Of a DNA stretch of 64,000 nt, positions 27,454 through 36,647 are shown in pieces (position 1 is the first letter of the stretch; each line of letters begins with the position of its first letter). The notes under the pieces were generated by a model, which was given only the letters and a program-made list of their open reading frames with translations, did no database searches and was not told the origin of the DNA. This DNA comes from CAIYZT01 sp031385445 (GTDB lineage: Bacteria > Pseudomonadota > Alphaproteobacteria > Rhodobacterales > Rhodobacteraceae). The position numbers and the translations under genes are program-made. Location of the stretch: NCBI GenBank assembly GCA_031385445.1, contig JANNBM010000056.1:310001-374000 (forward strand), given 5' to 3'.

Positions 27454-28715
27454 TCAGGGGCGGGCGTTATCCGCTTGGGCGGACCGGAGCAAATCCAACA
27501 GTTCGGTCGAGGCAAAGCCATCGGCGGCCAGTCCTTGGGCGCGTTGAAAGCTTTTGATCGCGTTCAGGCTGCGCGGCCCGATACGGCCATCGACGCCTGC
27601 GGTCGAATGGCCCGCCTCGGTCAGCCGCATCTGCAGCTCCATTCGCTCGGCCAGCGTCAGCACGCGCAGATCGCGCGGCCATGGGTGCACAAACGGCCCC
27701 GCCCCGCGCAGACGGTCAGCCAGATGGCACACCGCAATCACATAGGCGTCGGCCAGATTATAGGTTTCCACCGCGCCAAAGTTGTCAAATACCATCAGCG
27801 CCGGGCCACGGTATCCGGCTGGCAGCAAAAGCGAGGCCCAACGGCCCGGTGGCAAGGCGCTGCCATCCGCGCGGACGATCCCCTTGCTTTGCCAAAACGC
27901 CATCGGCTTTTGCGTGCGCTCGCCGGCCAGTTCCCAGTCGAACCCCTCGGGAAGGGTGATTTCGAAACCCCAATCCTCGCCCGTCTTCCAGCGCGATCTT
28001 TGCAGATAGGCGGCGGTCGAGGCGAGGGCATCGGCAGGATCATCGCTCCACAGATTTCGCCGCCCGTCGCCGTCGAAATCGACAGCGATGCTCCAGAACG
28101 AGGTTGGCATGAACTGCGTATGCCCCATCGCCCCGGCCACGATCCGTTCAGATCGGCCATCGTCGCATCGCCCGATTGCAGCATCCGCATGGTTTGCAGC
28201 AGCTCGCCTTCGAAATACGCGCCGCGCCGCCCGTCATAGGCCAGCGTCGCCAAAGCGCTGAGTGTTGGCACATCGCCGCGCCCGGCACCGTAAGAGCTTT
28301 CCAGCCCCCAGATCGCCACGACATAGGCCGGATCGACGCCGTAAGCCGCCTCGATTTTCGCAAGCAGGTCGGTATGCTTTTCCATGGCTTTCAGGCCCAG
28401 CGCGATGCGGTCGTCCGATACCGCGCGGTCCATGTAATCCCAGATCGAGCGGGTGAATTCATCCTGGCGGTGGTCCTTTTCCACCACGCCCGGCAAGAAT
28501 CCGATGCTGGCCAAGGCCGGGTCCAGAACTTCGGGCGTGATCCCTGCGATCAAAGCGCGCGGGCGGAACTCTTGCAGCCAGGTTTGCATCCCTGCTTCGG
28601 TCCTTTCGGCCCCCGGATCATAGCGCACATTCCCCTCCTGTCCGCGCGCGATGCCCGCCATCAGCCCAAAGCTGAGGGCAAGCGTCGCCATCATGCGGAT
28701 CGCTCGCTGCATCAT
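27454..28715 (-). pseudogene. MltB-family lytic murein transglycosylase with a frameshift
   Basis: The first part (28715 to about 28137) encodes a signal peptide, a YGVDPAYVVAIWGLESSYG motif with catalytic E139, and ends in frame at DLNGSW (residue 193). The second part, in another frame, starts AGAMGHTQFMPTSF and runs to 27454, completing the SLT_2 fold (LADAYVIAVCHLADRL) and a peptidoglycan-binding domain (GRIGPRSLNAIKSFQRAQGL). Adding one C on the plus strand at 28137-28139 (one G in the coding strand, TGG-GCC) restores a protein of about 420 residues. It may be a true recent mutation or a sequencing error. It overlaps rnr by ATGA. Confidence 0.85.
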
Positions 28716-30973
28716 TTTCTCTTGCGGATCACTTTGCGCTTCAGCGCCCGGTCCTTTGCTGCCGCTTGGCCGGGCCTGCGCGGCTGATAGCTGCCGCGTT
28801 TGCCGCCCCGACCGGAGCCGGTGGGCAAGGGGTTGCCGTCAAGGCTCAAAAGCTCCAACGTCAGCCCGCCCGTCACCGGTGTCGCCTCGACCAGCCGCAC
28901 CACCACGCGCTGCCCCATGCCAAGCGTCACGCCGGTATCGGCGCCCATCAGGGTTTGCGTTGTCTCGTCATAGTGAAAGAATTCCCGCCCGACAGAGCGG
29001 ATCGGGATCAGGCCATCGGCGCCGGTGTCATCGAGTTTGATGAACAGGCCAAAGCGTTGCACACCGGCGATGCGGCCTGAAAACTCGGCGCCGACGCGGT
29101 CGGACAAATAGGCGGCGAGGTAGCGGTCAACCGTGTCGCGCTCTGCCGCCATCGACCGGCGTTCGGCATCAGAGATCAGCTTAGCCGTGTCATCCAGATT
29201 TTCCGCATCCCAAACCGACAGGCCATCGCCCCCCCAACCATGGCCCGCAATCAGCGCGCGGTGCACGATCAGGTCGGAATAGCGCCGGATGGGCGAGGTG
29301 AAATGCGCGTAGTTTTTCAGCGCCAGCCCGAAATGCCCGAAATTCTGCGGGCTGTAATAGGCTTGCGTCATCGACCGCAGGGTCTGGATATTGACCAACT
29401 CGTCAAACTCGGTGCCCTGCGCCTGCGCCAAAAGCCGGTTCAGATGCGCGGTTTGCAGGACTTGGCCCTTGGCCAGCGTAAAGCCCGAGGCTTCGGCGAC
29501 CTCGCGCAAAGCCTCCATCTTCATGGGCGATGGTTCTTCGTGGACGCGGAAGAGCAGCGGACGCTTCAGCCGCACAAGTTCTTCGGCGGCGGCCACATTG
29601 GCAAGGATCATGAATTCTTCGATCAGCTTATGCGCATCGAACCGGTCACGATAGGCGACCGAGGTGACCTTGCCGTCGTCGCTGAGCACGATTTTGCGTT
29701 CGGGCAGGTCGATATTCAAGGGCTGGCGCAAGGCGCGGGCGATTTTCAGCGCTTCATAAGCGGCGTAAAGCGGGTGCAGCACATCGTCCAGCAGCGGCGC
29801 GGTTTTATCGTCGCTGCGCCCTTCAACTGCCGCTTGCACTTGGCCGTAATGAAGACTGCCGCGTGAGCGCATCATGCCGCGCACAAAGCGGTGCGAGATT
29901 TTGGTGCCGCGCGCATCAATCCGCATTCGCACCGCGAGACAGGCGCGGTCGACGTGTTCGTGCAGGCTGCACAGATCGCCCGACAGGATATCGGGCAGCA
30001 TCGGCACGACGCGGTCGGGGAAATAGGTGGAATTGCCGCGTTTGCGCGCCTCGCGGTCAAGCGCGGAATTGGGGGTGACGTAATGGGCCACATCGGCAAT
30101 CGCGACCCAAAGCACAAAACCGCCCGGATTGCCGGCTTCGGTATCGGGCTGCGCCAGAACCGCGTCGTCGCGGTCGCGGGCGTCAATCGGGTCGATGGTG
30201 ACAAGCGGCAGATCGCGCAGATCCTCGCGTTTGCCCATGGTCGACGGGGTTTGCGCATCGGCTTCGGCGATGACGGCATCGGGGAATTGGTCGGGAATGC
30301 CGTGCTGATGGATCGCAATAAGCGACACGGCGCGCGGCCCCGATGGATCGCCCAGACGGGCGGTGATCTTGGCTTGCGGCAGGCCCAGACGGCGCCCGCC
30401 AACCATCTCGGCCTCGACCAGCTCGCCGTCTTTGGCGTCCAGCGTCGCGCCGGGCGCCACGCGCCATTCCTTGTCGGCACCCTTGTCGATCGGCACGATG
30501 CGCCCGCCCTCGTGCGTGGTGCGGAACACGCCCAGCACCTTGACCGCGTTCGATCCAAGCTGCCGGATCAGCCGCGCCTCATAGGCGTGATCGTCATGGT
30601 CAACCCGCGCCAGCCGCGCGAGGATTTTGTCGCCCGCGCCCAAAGCCGGATCGCCCTTTTGCGCGATGATCACGATGCGCGGGCCGTCCGTCCCCACCTG
30701 CCCGCCCTCCAGCGCCACGGCGTAAAGATCGCCGTTTTCGTCGGGGGCAAGGACCTGACACACCGAAACCGGCGGCAGATCGCCAGCGGGAAGAAAGCGC
30801 CGGGCCTGACGCTCCAGCGCGCCCGCTTCTTCCATCTCTTTGAGGATGCGTTTGAGGTCGATCTTGGCATCGCCCGTGATGCCAAAGGCCTTTGCGATGT
30901 CGCGTTTGGCCACAAGGCCGGGATTATCTGCGATCCATGTCAGGATCTGCTCTTTTGTCGGTATTGGATTCAT
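28712..30973 (-). CDS. rnr: Ribonuclease R
   Basis: This 753-residue 3'-5' exoribonuclease has an N-terminal winged-helix region, cold-shock domains, and the RNB catalytic domain with the acidic motif DPIDARDRDDAV and later HYVTPNSALDREARKRGNSTYFP-type signatures. An S1 domain follows (VGAEFSGRIAGVQRFGLFIKL), then a basic Arg/Lys-rich tail. It degrades structured RNA, including rRNA and tmRNA-tagged messages. It lies 40 bp after ubiG and overlaps the frameshifted transglycosylase start by 4 bp. The short C-terminal tail separates it from enteric RNase R only slightly. Confidence 0.95.
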   Translation of the reverse strand: MNPIPTKEQILTWIADNPGLVAKRDIAKAFGITGDAKIDLKRILKEMEEAGALERQARRFLPAGDLPPVSVCQVLAPDENGDLYAVALEGGQVGTDGPRIVIIAQKGDPALGAGDKILARLARVDHDDHAYEARLIRQLGSNAVKVLGVFRTTHEGGRIVPIDKGADKEWRVAPGATLDAKDGELVEAEMVGGRRLGLPQAKITARLGDPSGPRAVSLIAIHQHGIPDQFPDAVIAEADAQTPSTMGKREDLRDLPLVTIDPIDARDRDDAVLAQPDTEAGNPGGFVLWVAIADVAHYVTPNSALDREARKRGNSTYFPDRVVPMLPDILSGDLCSLHEHVDRACLAVRMRIDARGTKISHRFVRGMMRSRGSLHYGQVQAAVEGRSDDKTAPLLDDVLHPLYAAYEALKIARALRQPLNIDLPERKIVLSDDGKVTSVAYRDRFDAHKLIEEFMILANVAAAEELVRLKRPLLFRVHEEPSPMKMEALREVAEASGFTLAKGQVLQTAHLNRLLAQAQGTEFDELVNIQTLRSMTQAYYSPQNFGHFGLALKNYAHFTSPIRRYSDLIVHRALIAGHGWGGDGLSVWDAENLDDTAKLISDAERRSMAAERDTVDRYLAAYLSDRVGAEFSGRIAGVQRFGLFIKLDDTGADGLIPIRSVGREFFHYDETTQTLMGADTGVTLGMGQRVVVRLVEATPVTGGLTLELLSLDGNPLPTGSGRGGKRGSYQPRRPGQAAAKDRALKRKVIRKRK

Positions 30974-31013
30974 AAGGCTCGTTTACCGCAAAACACCCCG
31001 GGAATAAACCCAT

Positions 31014-31754
31014 CTATCGTTTGATCGAAGCGGTCACATAGTTGCACGACAGATCACGGTCAGACAGCGACCAGCTCCACCGCAGGGGGTTGAACACCAT
31101 GCCTTTGGCGTCCACCGGGTCCAGCCCGGCCTTTTGGATCAGGGCCGTCAATTCATCCGGGGTGATGAATTTGGCCCAGTCATGCGTGCCCTTCGGCAAC
31201 CAGCGCATCACCCATTCCGCACCGATAATCGCCATGCCAAAGCTTTTCACATTGCGGTTCAAGGTGGAACACAGCATCAGCCCGCCCGGTTTCAAAAGCT
31301 GCTGGCAGGCGGTCAGATAGGCCAAAGGGTCGGCCACATGCTCCACCACTTCCATGTTCAACACCACGTCAAACTGCTCGCCCGCAGCTGCCAGATCCTC
31401 GGCGGTGGTAAAGCGGTAGTCGATCACCAGCCCCGATTGTTCGGCATGAACCGAGGCGACAGGAATGTTGCGCGGGGCGGCATCGGCCCCGACAACATCC
31501 GCGCCAAGCCGCGCCATCGGTTCGGACAGCAAACCGCCGCCGCAGCCGATATCCAAAATCCGCAGGCCCTTGAACGGCATGGGCGCGGTCAGGTCGCGGT
31601 CAAATTCGGCGGCGATTTGCGTGGTCAGGTAATCCAGACGGCAGGGGTTCATCAGGTGCAGCGGCTTGAATTTGCCGTTGGGGTTCCACCATTCGGCGGC
31701 CATCGCCTCGAACTTGGCAACTTCGGCGGGGTCGATGGTTGTGGCACCGGTCAT
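31014..31754 (-). CDS. ubiG: Ubiquinone biosynthesis O-methyltransferase UbiG
   Basis: This 246-residue SAM-dependent methyltransferase performs both O-methylations of the ubiquinone ring. Motif I is LDIGCGGGLLSEPMARLGADVVG. The N-terminal EVAKFEAMAAEWWNPNGKFKPLH and the VLNMEVVEHVADP stretch are specific UbiG features, as is MLCSTLNRNVKSF. Its length is normal. It heads a leftward group with rnr and the transglycosylase and is divergent from the iminopeptidase (62-bp gap). Confidence 0.95.
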   Translation of the reverse strand: MTGATTIDPAEVAKFEAMAAEWWNPNGKFKPLHLMNPCRLDYLTTQIAAEFDRDLTAPMPFKGLRILDIGCGGGLLSEPMARLGADVVGADAAPRNIPVASVHAEQSGLVIDYRFTTAEDLAAAGEQFDVVLNMEVVEHVADPLAYLTACQQLLKPGGLMLCSTLNRNVKSFGMAIIGAEWVMRWLPKGTHDWAKFITPDELTALIQKAGLDPVDAKGMVFNPLRWSWSLSDRDLSCNYVTASIKR

Positions 31755-31816
31755 TTCAGAACTCCTTGCGCCCGTCGTAAAGGCGGTTCAGTCTGGTGAT
31801 GTAATACAGGTTTGCG

Positions 31817-32785
31817 ATGGATCAAAGATCAGGCATCAGGCGCGCAGTCGATTATCTTTACCCGCCGATAGAGCCGTTTGATCAGCGGCATATCGATGTG
31901 GGCGATGGTCATATCGTTTACATGGAACAGTGCGGCAATCCGGCGGGGGTGCCGGTTGTGGTGCTGCACGGCGGGCCGGGGGGCGGGTGCAGCCCGGCAA
32001 TGCGCCGCTATTTCGATCCGGCGCATTACCGGGTGATCCTGTTTGATCAGCGCGGTTGCGGCCGCTCGCGCCCACATGCCAGCGTTCAGGCGAACACAAG
32101 CTGGCATCTGGTGGCCGATATCGAACGGATCCGGCGGGCGTTGGGATTGGAGCAGATGGTGCTGTTCGGCGGGTCCTGGGGGGCGACGCTGGCGCTGACT
32201 TATGCGATCAGCCATCCGGACCGGGTGCGCCATCTGGTGCTGCGCGGGGTGTTTCTGGCCGAGCAGTCGGAGCTGGACTGGTTTTATGGCGGCGGGGTGG
32301 GGGCGTTTTTCCCCGACCTGCTGCAGCGCTTTTTGGCGCCTTTGGCGCCGCAGGACCGCGCGGCACCGATTGCGGCTTATCACCGGCTGCTGTTCTGCGG
32401 CGATCTGGAGGTTGAAATCAAGGCGGCGCGGGCGTGGTCGGCATGGGAAAACGCGCTGGCTTCGATCTTTAACGAAGGGGTCTGGGGCGAAAGCCCGGCG
32501 GAGTATGCGCGCGCTTTTGCCCGACTGGAAAACCACTATTTCGCGAATAATTGCTTTTTGGAATCCGACGGCTGGATCGTGAAGAACCGCGCCCGGATTG
32601 AAGGGATCGGGGCGAGCATCGTGCAGGGCCGCTATGATCTGGTCTGCCCGCCCGCATCGGCGTGGAAGCTGGCGCAGGGCTGGGATCGGGCGGAGTTGCA
32701 GATCGTTCCGCTGGCCGGGCACGCTTTGTCGGAGCCGGGGATATCAGAGCGGCTGGTCGCGGCGACGAATGCGCTGCGGGCGTAG
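31817..32785 (+). CDS. pip: Proline iminopeptidase
   Basis: This 322-residue alpha/beta hydrolase removes N-terminal proline from peptides. The oxyanion region HGGPGGG (51-57) and DQRGCGRS are family marks. The nucleophile is S120 in GGSWGATLAL, with D274 in GRYDLVCP and H302 in AGHALSE completing the triad. The long helical cap domain (about 145-250) and overall length fit peptidase family S33 prolyl aminopeptidases. Confidence 0.93.
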   Translation: MDQRSGIRRAVDYLYPPIEPFDQRHIDVGDGHIVYMEQCGNPAGVPVVVLHGGPGGGCSPAMRRYFDPAHYRVILFDQRGCGRSRPHASVQANTSWHLVADIERIRRALGLEQMVLFGGSWGATLALTYAISHPDRVRHLVLRGVFLAEQSELDWFYGGGVGAFFPDLLQRFLAPLAPQDRAAPIAAYHRLLFCGDLEVEIKAARAWSAWENALASIFNEGVWGESPAEYARAFARLENHYFANNCFLESDGWIVKNRARIEGIGASIVQGRYDLVCPPASAWKLAQGWDRAELQIVPLAGHALSEPGISERLVAATNALRA

Positions 32786-32966
32786 ATCGGCCTTCATCGC
32801 CGCGCAGGCCGGGTGATCGCCGGGCGACCGCCCTTGCCTTTGAAATGATTGAAGGACGGAACCAAGGGATCGAAACCCCGCCAACGAACGGGCTGATGGA
32901 CAGCGCCAATGGTCCCTGGCGCCCTGCCGCCCTCGCAACATGGGCCAGATCAGGAAGGAAAACCCG

Positions 32967-33428
32967 ATGAAAATCAGACCGACCGGGCCGGATGATCTTG
33001 CGGGCCTTCAGGGGGTGCTGGACGAGACCGGGCTTTTCCCCGGCGACATGCTGCCTGCGATGATCGAGGGCTTTTTGTCGGGCGAGGAACCCACTTCTGT
33101 TTGGTTGACCTGCGAGGTTGGCGGGCAGGCTGCCGGGTTTTGTTTTGCGGCGGCCGAGGAGTTGGCGGACGGGGCGTGGACCATGCTGGCGATCGCGGTT
33201 CAGCCCCTGCATCAGGGCGGCGGGTGCGGCGGGGCGCTGATCTTGCATCTGGAAAAGGCGCTTCGGGACCGCGGGCAGCGCATCCTGATCGCGGAAACTT
33301 CGGGCACGGACAGTTTTGCGCAGGCCCGTGCGTTTTATCGCCATCATGGATACACCGAGGAAGCCCGGATCAGGGACTTCTGGGCGGCGGGGGATGACAA
33401 GGTGGTTTTCTGGAAGGCGCTTGGCTAA
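32967..33428 (+). CDS. GNAT family N-acetyltransferase
   Basis: This 153-residue protein has the GNAT layout: N-terminal MKIRPTGPDDLAGLQGV, a beta strand with TMLAIAVQP, then the acetyl-CoA loop QGGGCGGALI and a C-terminal ARAFYRHHGYTEEARIRDF. The substrate cannot be inferred. The ATG at 32967 has AGGAAGGA upstream. The 180 bp between the iminopeptidase and this gene contain nothing else that I can support. Confidence 0.85.
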   Translation: MKIRPTGPDDLAGLQGVLDETGLFPGDMLPAMIEGFLSGEEPTSVWLTCEVGGQAAGFCFAAAEELADGAWTMLAIAVQPLHQGGGCGGALILHLEKALRDRGQRILIAETSGTDSFAQARAFYRHHGYTEEARIRDFWAAGDDKVVFWKALG

Positions 33429-33433
33429 ACGCC

Positions 33434-34054
33434 TTAATTCTGCTGATTGCAGATCAAAACTGCCCCGCCGATCACCACGGCCCCGGCAACAGCCCCGCTC
33501 GCCACAGCGGGCGCGCTGACGAGGGACACCGCAGAACTGGCCGCCGCGCCCATGGTGCTGACGGTTCCTGCCAGAACCGTACCGCCGCCCGCAGCGGGGG
33601 TGATCGCCGCGATGCCGACCTGACCGATGGTTGCGGGCGAGGTCAAAATGTCGAACGTGCCGCTGACCGCCGCCCCTGCCAGCTCCTTGGCGCCGCGAAA
33701 GGCGCGGCAGACGCGGCCTTCGACTTTGCAGCGGCCAAACCGGTCGGACGGGTCTTTGACAACGGCCAGAAAGGCGCCGGTTTCGGGGTCGGTCAGCAGG
33801 CAATAGTTGGCAAAGCCGTCGTCCCCTTCCAGTACAATTTCCGGCTTCAGTGCCAATAGAACGGCCTGCGAGGGGCATTTTGGGGCCAGCGGGCTCCACC
33901 TTTCCCAGATCGACCGATAACCGACGCCATCGCTTTCGAACAAAAGCGCAGTGGATTGGCCGGCCAGATTGGCCGTGCATTCGATGGTTTTGGCGCCGGC
34001 GGCAGGGGCAAGGAGGAGGGCCGCAAAAAGGCAGAATATCCACAAGATTCGCAT
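33434..34054 (-). CDS. Secreted protein of unknown function
   Basis: This 206-residue protein has a clear signal peptide (about residues 1-20, ending APAAGA). The mature part begins KTIECTANLAG and holds several Cys residues that could form disulfides. The C-terminal third is a long Gly/Ala/Val/Thr-rich hydrophobic region (about 130-195) that ends in CNQQN and could form membrane hairpins. I do not recognise the family. The start at 34054 has GGAG upstream. It converges tightly on the GNAT gene (5-bp gap) and is divergent from rimP. Confidence 0.65.
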   Translation of the reverse strand: MRILWIFCLFAALLLAPAAGAKTIECTANLAGQSTALLFESDGVGYRSIWERWSPLAPKCPSQAVLLALKPEIVLEGDDGFANYCLLTDPETGAFLAVVKDPSDRFGRCKVEGRVCRAFRGAKELAGAAVSGTFDILTSPATIGQVGIAAITPAAGGGTVLAGTVSTMGAAASSAVSLVSAPAVASGAVAGAVVIGGAVLICNQQN

Positions 34055-34233
34055 CGCGTCTCCGCCGAAAAACCTCTGGCGCAATGGCCCTGCGTCAGGG
34101 GTTAATCTGCGGTGCGGGTATGGTCAATGGGTTACGAAAATGAGGCAACGATCAACTTAAGCCATTGATAATACGAGTGTGATCTGGAATTTTTGAACTG
34201 AAGTCCGCCTGAATGTACCTCGGGGCAATTTCC

Positions 34234-34262
34234 TTGCAATCCCCGCTCAACCGTCCTATACG
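34234..34262 (+). promoter_or_regulatory. Promoter for rimP-nusA-ylxR-infB
   Basis: TTGCAA and TATACG are separated by exactly 17 bp, a good sigma-70 type promoter for this GC-rich genome. It would start transcription near 34269 and give a leader of about 90 nt before rimP. The same -10 hexamer, TATACG, occurs in front of serC. Confidence 0.6.
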
Positions 34263-34277
34263 GCCTGTAACAGCAGT

Positions 34278-34335
34278 TTCAGGGTCCAAACCTGAAGCGA
34301 CCTCGACATCTGCCCGGGCCGTTTGGCCCGTTTTT
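34278..34335 (+). promoter_or_regulatory. Leader hairpins before rimP, second one terminator-like
   Basis: Two stem-loops lie in the leader. The first pairs TTCAGG (34278-34283) with CCTGAA (34291-34296). The second pairs CGGGCC (34315-34320) with GGCCCG (34325-34330) and is followed by five T residues, like an intrinsic terminator 25 bp before the rimP ATG. This could be an attenuator for the operon, or simply the end of an upstream transcript. No initiator tRNA gene, present here in enterics, is seen. Confidence 0.5.
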
Positions 34336-34360
34336 CATTTCTGGAAGCCAGATCAAAACC

Positions 34361-34975
34361 ATGTCTGACCTGATCGCCAAAACCGCAACCGACCAACGCC
34401 TTGCCCAGATCGTCACCCCGGTGATAGAGGGCCTGGGGTTTGAACTGGTGCGCATCCGCCTGATGGGCGGCAAGACCCGCACGCTGCAGATCATGGCAGA
34501 GCGGCCCGATGGCGGCATTGGCGTGGACGAATGCGGTGATATTTCAACGGCGGTTTCCGCGGTTCTGGACGTCGAAGACCCGGTTGAGGAAAATTACATC
34601 CTCGAAGTGTCCTCGCCCGGGATCGACCGCCCGCTGACGCGGCTGAAGGATTTCGAGGTCTGGAAGGGCTGGGAAGCCCGGATTGAGACGACCGAGTTGA
34701 TCGACGGACGCCGCCGGTTCAAGGGCGGGCTGGCCGGGGTTGACGGCGACGAGGTTCTGATCGACATCGCCGAGGGCGGCGAAGAGATGATCATCGGCCT
34801 GAAATTCGAATGGCTTTCGGACGCCAAGCTGATTCTGTCGGATCAGCTGATCGCCGAGATGCTGCGGCAAAAGAAGGTGTCGGGCGCGTTTGACGAGACG
34901 TTGTTCGACGAGGTCGAGACAAGCGAAGGGGACGAGGACGACGAGCCTGCCCCCATTTCAGATACCAAACACTAG
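34361..34975 (+). CDS. rimP: Ribosome maturation factor RimP
   Basis: This 204-residue protein assists 30S subunit assembly. The N-terminal domain carries GFELVRIRLMGGKTRTLQIMAERPDGGIGVDEC and the family mark YILEVSSPGIDRPL; the C-terminal SH3-like domain holds the LSDAKLILSDQLI end. It is longer than the E. coli protein (about 150) because of an acidic C-terminal tail, common in alphaproteobacteria. It is the first gene of the rimP-nusA-ylxR-infB operon, 15 bp before nusA. Confidence 0.95.
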   Translation: MSDLIAKTATDQRLAQIVTPVIEGLGFELVRIRLMGGKTRTLQIMAERPDGGIGVDECGDISTAVSAVLDVEDPVEENYILEVSSPGIDRPLTRLKDFEVWKGWEARIETTELIDGRRRFKGGLAGVDGDEVLIDIAEGGEEMIIGLKFEWLSDAKLILSDQLIAEMLRQKKVSGAFDETLFDEVETSEGDEDDEPAPISDTKH

Positions 34976-34990
34976 GCCGGGAGAGAAAAA

Positions 34991-36601
34991 ATGGCGATTA
35001 CATCAGCCAACCAGCTTGAACTTTTGCAGACAGCCGAGGCGGTTGCGCGCGAAAAGATGATCGACCCCGAACTGGTGATCCAGGCGATGGAAGACAGCCT
35101 GTCACGGGCCGCAAAGTCGCGCTATGGCGCGGACAATGACATTCGGGTCAAGATTGACCGCAAGACCGGCCGGGCGACCTTTGCGCGGGTGCGCACCGTG
35201 GTCGAAGATGATCTGGTGGAAAACCACCATGCGCAGCTGACCGTCAAGCAGGCCAAGGGCTATCTTGCCGATCCCAAAATTGGCGATGAGATTATTGACG
35301 ATCTGCCGCCCGTCGATCTGGGCCGGATCGCGGCGCAATCGGCCAAGCAGGTGATCTTGCAAAAGGTGCGCGAAGCGGAGCGTGATCGTCAGTTCGAAGA
35401 GTTTATCGACCGTAAGGGCACGATTATCAACGGCGTGGTCAAACGCGAGGAATATGGCAACCTGATCGTCGATATCGGCCGGGGCGAGGCGATTTTGCGC
35501 CGCAACGAAAAGATCGGGCGCGAGGCCTATCGCCCCAATGACCGCATCCGCTGCTATATCAAGGACGTGCGCCGCGAAGCGCGCGGCCCGCAGGTTTTCC
35601 TGTCGCGGACCGATCCGCAGTTCATGGCTGAACTGTTCAAGATGGAAGTGCCCGAGATTTACGACGGCATCATCGAGATCAAGGCCGTAGCGCGCGATCC
35701 GGGCAGCCGGGCAAAGATCGCCGTGATCAGCTTTGACAACTCCATCGACCCGGTCGGCGCCTGCGTGGGCATGCGCGGCAGCCGGGTTCAGGCGGTTGTG
35801 AACGAGTTGCAGGGCGAAAAAATCGACATCATTCCGTGGAATCAGGATCAGGCGACGTTCCTGGTGAACGCGCTTCAGCCTGCCGAAGTGTCCAAGGTCG
35901 TCATCGACGAGGAAGCCGGCAAGATCGTGGTCGTGGTGCCGGACGAGCAGCTGTCACTGGCCATTGGCCGCCGGGGCCAGAACGTGCGTCTGGCCAGCCA
36001 GCTGACCGGTCTGGACATCGATATCGTCACCGAATCCGACGAATCCGCCCGCCGTCAGGCCGAGTTTGCCGAGCGCACCAAGCTGTTCATGGACACGCTG
36101 GACGTGGACGAGATGATGGCGCAGCTTTTGGTCGCCGAAGGCTTTACCAACCTCGAAGAGGTGGCCTATGTTGAACTTGACGAGCTGACCTCGATCGACG
36201 GGTTCGACGAGGGCACGGCAGGCGAATTGCAGGCCCGCGCCCGCGATTATCTGGAAGAGCAGACCCGCAAGGCGTTGGAAGAGGCCCGCGCTTTGGGTGT
36301 CGAAGACAGCCTTGTGAACTTTGAAGGGCTGACGCCGCAGATGCTTGTGGCGCTGGCGCATGACAGCATCAAGACATTGGAAGATTTCGCAACCTGCGCC
36401 GATTGGGAATTGGCAGGCGGCTGGACCACGGAAAATGGCCAGCGCAAAAAGGATGAAGGCGTGCTTGAAAAGTTCGAGATGAGCCTTGAAGAAGCGCAAC
36501 ATCTGGTGATGACCGCGCGGGTTATGCTGGGCTGGGTCGATCCGACCGAGATGGCCGCAGCTGACGCGGGTGCTGACACCGAAGAGGAGGCCGAGGCCTG
36601 A
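34991..36601 (+). CDS. nusA: Transcription elongation/termination factor NusA
   Basis: This 536-residue protein has the N-terminal RNA polymerase-binding domain, an S1 domain (GTIINGVVKREEYGNLIVDIG), and two KH domains with the DPVGACVGMRGSRVQAVVNEL and LAIGRRGQNVRLASQLTG loops. Helix-hairpin-helix repeats follow, including VAYVELDELTSIDGFDEG, then an acidic end. It regulates pausing, termination and antitermination. GGGAGAG before the ATG defines the start. The acidic C-terminal region resembles other alphaproteobacterial NusA proteins. Confidence 0.97.
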   Translation: MAITSANQLELLQTAEAVAREKMIDPELVIQAMEDSLSRAAKSRYGADNDIRVKIDRKTGRATFARVRTVVEDDLVENHHAQLTVKQAKGYLADPKIGDEIIDDLPPVDLGRIAAQSAKQVILQKVREAERDRQFEEFIDRKGTIINGVVKREEYGNLIVDIGRGEAILRRNEKIGREAYRPNDRIRCYIKDVRREARGPQVFLSRTDPQFMAELFKMEVPEIYDGIIEIKAVARDPGSRAKIAVISFDNSIDPVGACVGMRGSRVQAVVNELQGEKIDIIPWNQDQATFLVNALQPAEVSKVVIDEEAGKIVVVVPDEQLSLAIGRRGQNVRLASQLTGLDIDIVTESDESARRQAEFAERTKLFMDTLDVDEMMAQLLVAEGFTNLEEVAYVELDELTSIDGFDEGTAGELQARARDYLEEQTRKALEEARALGVEDSLVNFEGLTPQMLVALAHDSIKTLEDFATCADWELAGGWTTENGQRKKDEGVLEKFEMSLEEAQHLVMTARVMLGWVDPTEMAAADAGADTEEEAEA

Positions 36602-36647
36602 TCTCAGGCCTCGGAGTATCGCCCTGACACGCGGCGGCCGGGATCAT

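Noticed and set aside
32786..32966. Possible riboswitch or small gene between the iminopeptidase and GNAT genes
   Set aside because: No conserved aptamer sequence recognised, and the frames on both strands are low-quality.
34140..34360. Initiator tRNA gene before rimP, as in enteric bacteria
   Set aside because: The region was read for a tRNA acceptor stem and anticodon arm; none is present, only promoter and two hairpins.
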